Position numbers and translations under genes: made by a program
The notes under the pieces: generated by a model
The model's database searches: none
Seen by the model: only the letters and a program-made list of their open reading frames with translations
Told to the model about the DNA's origin: nothing
Shown: in pieces, positions 61,087 to 64,000 of the stretch
Numbering within the stretch: position 1 is the first letter of the stretch
How the letters are laid out: each line of letters begins with the position of its first letter
Assembly (NCBI RefSeq): GCF_042651425.1
Contig: NZ_JBHSCW010000002.1
Span: forward strand, 1-64,000
DNA from: Fodinicurvata halophila
Lineage (GTDB): Bacteria > Pseudomonadota > Alphaproteobacteria > Kiloniellales > DSM-21159
Length of the DNA: 64,000 nt
Reading direction: 5' to 3'

Positions 61087-62088
61087 TCAGTTCCCCTCCA
61101 TCTGTTCACCCATCACTGAAGGATCATGCAGGTGACAGGCAACGTGCCGACCGGGTTCCACCTCTCGCATTTCGGGATAGACTTCGCGGCAATGCGGCAT
61201 TGCCTTCGGGCAGCGTGGGTGGAAATGGCATCCCTTGGGTGGGTCGAGCGGAGATGGCACCTCTCCGGCAACCTTGACCGTGGCCCGCGCCGTTTTGGGA
61301 TCGGGTGAGGGAGAAGCTTCCCTCAACATCTGGGTATAGGGGTGCAGCGGTCGGTCCAGCATGTCCCGGGTCGGGCCGCTCTCCACCAGGCGCCCCAGAT
61401 ACATGACGCTGCCGCGTTGGCAGAAGTAGCGCAGGACGCCCAGGTCATGGGTAATGAACAGGAAGCTGAGATTGCGTTCGGCCTGCAGCTTCTGGAGCAA
61501 AAGCAGAATTTGCGCCTGGATGGAAACATCCAGTGCGGAAACCGCTTCGTCGGCGACGATGAACTCGGGTTCCAGGGCCAGGGCACGTGCGATACCGATA
61601 CGCTGCCTCTGCCCACCACTGAACTCATGCGGGAACTTCGTTGCCGCTTCGATTGGCAGGCCAACGCTTGTGAGGAGGCTTGCGACACGTTCGGGAATCT
61701 CGGCATCGGACACAATCCTGTGAACCTTAAGAGGCTCCGCCAGCAGGTCGCCGACCAGCTGTTTCGGATTGAGCGATGCATAGGGATCCTGGAAGATCAT
61801 CTGTATATGCCGCCTCAATTCACGCAGGCGTCGCTTCGATGCGGAGATTACGGACTGGCCCTTGAACTCGACCTCGCCGGAATCGGGTTCGATCAGGCGC
61901 AGGAGCGCACGCCCAGCTGTCGACTTCCCACAACCTGACTCCCCGACAAGACCATAGGCCTCTCCAGCCTGCACCTCGAAGGAGATACCATCCAGGGCAT
62001 GCAGCTTGGCCTTGCGCCCCAGGAAGCCGCTTCGACTGTCAAAGGCCTTCCGCAACTGGCTGACCTTCAGGATTGCTGGCTCACTCAT
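61087..62088 (-). CDS. Oligopeptide-type ABC transporter ATP-binding protein (OppF-like)
   Basis: 333-residue ATPase with Walker A GESGCGKST, signature FSGGQRQRIGIARAL, Walker B FIVADEAVSALD, and the C-terminal oligopeptide/dipeptide extension with a possible iron-sulfur cysteine set (CHFHPRCPKAMPHCREVYP). ATG at 62088 overlaps the OppD-like stop (ATGA). It partners the next gene as a heterodimeric motor. Confidence 0.94.
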   Translation of the reverse strand: MSEPAILKVSQLRKAFDSRSGFLGRKAKLHALDGISFEVQAGEAYGLVGESGCGKSTAGRALLRLIEPDSGEVEFKGQSVISASKRRLRELRRHIQMIFQDPYASLNPKQLVGDLLAEPLKVHRIVSDAEIPERVASLLTSVGLPIEAATKFPHEFSGGQRQRIGIARALALEPEFIVADEAVSALDVSIQAQILLLLQKLQAERNLSFLFITHDLGVLRYFCQRGSVMYLGRLVESGPTRDMLDRPLHPYTQMLREASPSPDPKTARATVKVAGEVPSPLDPPKGCHFHPRCPKAMPHCREVYPEMREVEPGRHVACHLHDPSVMGEQMEGN

Positions 62089-63098
62089 TGCCCCGCCTCC
62101 ACTGTATCGACATCGTAGAGCCAGCAACGCACCTCTGTGGAGCCAACCTGGAAGCGGGGTGGTGCCTCCTGGCGGCAACGGGGCATCACATGGGGACATC
62201 GATCTGCAAAACGGCAGGCTTCCGGAAAGTTGGCAATGGAGGGCACCTGTCCCGGAATGACCTGGAGTTCTTCCTTGTCGCTCTCCACAGAGGGAATGCT
62301 GTGAAGCAGGGCCTGGGTATAAGGGTGGCGCGGTTCCTCGAAGATCGTTGCCACCTGCGCAATCTCCACCACTTCACCCGCATACATGACAGCCACCCGA
62401 TCCGCGACCGCCGCCACGACGCCCATACTGTGGGTAATGAAGATGACGGACATCTGGTTGCGCTCTCTAAGTTCCCGCAATTCCGAGAGAACCTGGGCCT
62501 GGATCGTCACATCCAGGGCCGTTGTCGGCTCGTCGGCCAAGAGGACGCTGGGCTGACAGGCCAAAGCCATTGCAATGACAACGCGCTGGCGCATACCGCC
62601 GCTAAACTGATGGGGATAGGCTCGATAGCGCTGCTCGGGGGCTGGTATCCTCACGGACTCCATCAGTTCCAATGTCCTGCGCCGCGCCTCGGCGCTAGAG
62701 ACCTGCATGTGACTGGTGATGGCCTCGGAAATCTGGTCTCCCACCCTCATGACCGGGTTGAGTGCGGTCTGTGGTTCCTGAAAGATCATCGCAACATCCT
62801 GGCCGCGGATATGCTGGAACTTCCTGTCCGGCAGCCCAACCAGTTCCTGGCCCTTGAACTTGATGGACCCCTTTGTGCGCGCCCCCGGCCCATCCACCAG
62901 GCCAAGAATTGATCGGCAGGTGATGGACTTCCCGCAGCCGGACTCACCAACCAGGGCCAAGGTTTCATCAGCTTTGAGCTCGAAATCAATGTTCCGGGTC
63001 GCCGCCCGCCATTTCCCTCCGATGCGAAACTCAATGCGCAAGTCGTCGACTTGCAGGAGGGTTTCCCTTGAAGTGGTTTCTGCACTTTCAAGCATCAT
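62085..63098 (-). CDS. Oligopeptide-type ABC transporter ATP-binding protein (OppD-like)
   Basis: 337-residue ATPase. Walker A GESGCGKSI, signature FSGGMRQRVVIAMAL, Walker B VLLADEPTTALDVTIQ, and the C-terminal CRFADRCPHVMPRCRQE extension typical of OppD/DppD. ATG at 63098 overlaps the permease stop (ATGA). Confidence 0.94.
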   Translation of the reverse strand: MMLESAETTSRETLLQVDDLRIEFRIGGKWRAATRNIDFELKADETLALVGESGCGKSITCRSILGLVDGPGARTKGSIKFKGQELVGLPDRKFQHIRGQDVAMIFQEPQTALNPVMRVGDQISEAITSHMQVSSAEARRRTLELMESVRIPAPEQRYRAYPHQFSGGMRQRVVIAMALACQPSVLLADEPTTALDVTIQAQVLSELRELRERNQMSVIFITHSMGVVAAVADRVAVMYAGEVVEIAQVATIFEEPRHPYTQALLHSIPSVESDKEELQVIPGQVPSIANFPEACRFADRCPHVMPRCRQEAPPRFQVGSTEVRCWLYDVDTVEAGQ

Positions 63099-63988
63099 TT
63101 CTCACCCTTCAGCCGGGGATCCACAGTGTCACGCAATCCGTCGCCCAGCATGTTCAATGCAAACACGAGGATCAGGATTGCCAGGCTTGGGAAAATCGCG
63201 AGCCATGGAGAATCCAGGATGTTCTTGAAACCGTCCCTGATCATGCCGCCCCAGGTCGGCGTAGGGGGACGCACACCCAGGCCGATGAACGCCAGTGAGG
63301 CTTCGACACGAATGGCCGTGGCCAACCACAAAGACCCCATCACCAGGACTTCGGGAAAGATATTAGGCAAGACATGGCGATACATGATGCGCAGGTCCGA
63401 GTATCCAAGCGCGCGGCCTGCCTGGATGAAATCCCGTTCACGCAGTGAAAGCGTGGGCGCCCGCGCGACGCGCGCGAACTGCGGTACCGTGGTCAGCGCG
63501 ATCGCAACAATCAGGTTCGGCATGGTTGGGCCCAAAATGGCAACGATCATGAGACCCAGGATCAGGGAGGGAAAGGCCAGCAGCACGTCCGTTATCTGTG
63601 TCACGAGCTGATCGATCTTTCCTCCATAGTAACCCGCCAGAACGCCCATGGCGGTTCCGACAATCATGGCCAGTCCAACGGAAACCAGTCCGATGATCAG
63701 CGAGATGCGTGCCCCGTAGAGAATCCGTGAATAGATGTCACGGCCGGCCGCATCTGTTCCCATCCAGTGCTCCCCCGATGGCCCTTGCAGGCGAAAGAGG
63801 ATGTTCTGTTGTACCGGATCATGAGTTGCAAAGATCGGTGCCAGCAGTGCCGCAATCACGATCAAAAGGAATACGCTCATTCCAATCAGGGAATTGGTAT
63901 TTCCCACGATAGCCCCAAGCGCACTGTTGGCGGTGTGTCGCAGGCGTGCCGCGCGGCTCGTCGCCGGATTGTAGGGCATTGAACTCAT
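63095..63988 (-). CDS. Oligopeptide-type ABC transporter permease (OppC-like)
   Basis: 297-residue permease of the OppC/DppC type. An N-terminal membrane segment (about 33-52) is followed by HWMGTDAAGRDIYSRILYGA, a hallmark of the family, five further helices, and an EAA loop with VARAPTLSLRERDFIQAGRA. SLAFIGLGVRPPTPTWGGMI ends the core. GGTGA precedes the ATG. The OppB-like permease and binding protein are expected just right of the window. Confidence 0.94.
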   Translation of the reverse strand: MSSMPYNPATSRAARLRHTANSALGAIVGNTNSLIGMSVFLLIVIAALLAPIFATHDPVQQNILFRLQGPSGEHWMGTDAAGRDIYSRILYGARISLIIGLVSVGLAMIVGTAMGVLAGYYGGKIDQLVTQITDVLLAFPSLILGLMIVAILGPTMPNLIVAIALTTVPQFARVARAPTLSLRERDFIQAGRALGYSDLRIMYRHVLPNIFPEVLVMGSLWLATAIRVEASLAFIGLGVRPPTPTWGGMIRDGFKNILDSPWLAIFPSLAILILVFALNMLGDGLRDTVDPRLKGEK

Positions 63989-64000
63989 TGGTATTTCACC

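Overview
The window reads as chromosomal DNA of a GC-rich alphaproteobacterium, most likely of the Rhodospirillales (a Rhodovibrio/Fodinicurvata-like halotolerant lineage would fit). This placement is inferred from gene content and order: lysC-ptsP-rodZ-ispG-hisS-hemA-prfA-prmC-DUF4167, DUF1178 and DUF3035 proteins, an NDUFAF5-like methyltransferase next to comF, and an N-acetylglutaminylglutamine amide (NAGGN) operon. No sequence search was possible. Genes are dense and often overlap by ATGA, GTGA or TAATG, so many operons are probably translationally coupled. I see no insertion sequence, prophage or CRISPR array.

Layout. 1-241: promoter, boxA and leader of a ribosomal RNA operon running left out of the window on the minus strand. 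537-4606: an M23 murein peptidase gene convergent with clpB, which has a sigma-32-like promoter; just upstream is a possible small transcript with its own terminator. 5024-17733: a MOSC protein, then a long minus-strand housekeeping block (DUF4167, prmC, prfA, hemA, hisS, ispG, rodZ, ptsP, lysC). 17874-24610: ubiG, small methyltransferases, a nitrilase-family amidase, glutaredoxin, comF, dps and msrP. 24586-29596: a carbohydrate operon, otsB-GH15-otsA-glk, that could make and break down trehalose. 29807-42348: a LysE-type exporter, mutL-pgi, a pair of M16 peptidases, a DUF3035 lipoprotein, ileS-lspA, a MaoC hydratase and a double cold-shock-domain protein.

42496-49990 is the most accessory-looking part. 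It holds a PadR-type regulator, MFS transporter and ArsH operon (probable arsenical resistance with an atypical regulator); a LysR regulator divergent from a two-subunit sulfopyruvate/phosphonopyruvate-decarboxylase-like enzyme; a GNAT acetyltransferase; a decayed AAA/DUF4143 ATPase; an intact but different AAA/DUF4143 ATPase preceded by three 13-mers spaced exactly 23 bp; two 107-bp direct repeats flanking the intact gene; and a tRNA-Leu whose 3' end faces this region.

50307-54990 is the NAGGN osmoprotectant operon (amidotransferase, synthetase, M42 peptidase). 55034-58521 encodes a PhnCDEE-type phosphonate/phosphite/phosphate importer with no C-P lyase genes beside it. 58817-58892 is tRNA-Thr. 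The right end (58902-63988) is an IclR regulator, a FAD-dependent amine/amino-acid oxidase and part of an oligopeptide-type ABC importer, which together look like an uptake-and-oxidation system for an unidentified amino compound. NAGGN, trehalose and the long acidic linker in RodZ all point to a life with osmotic stress.
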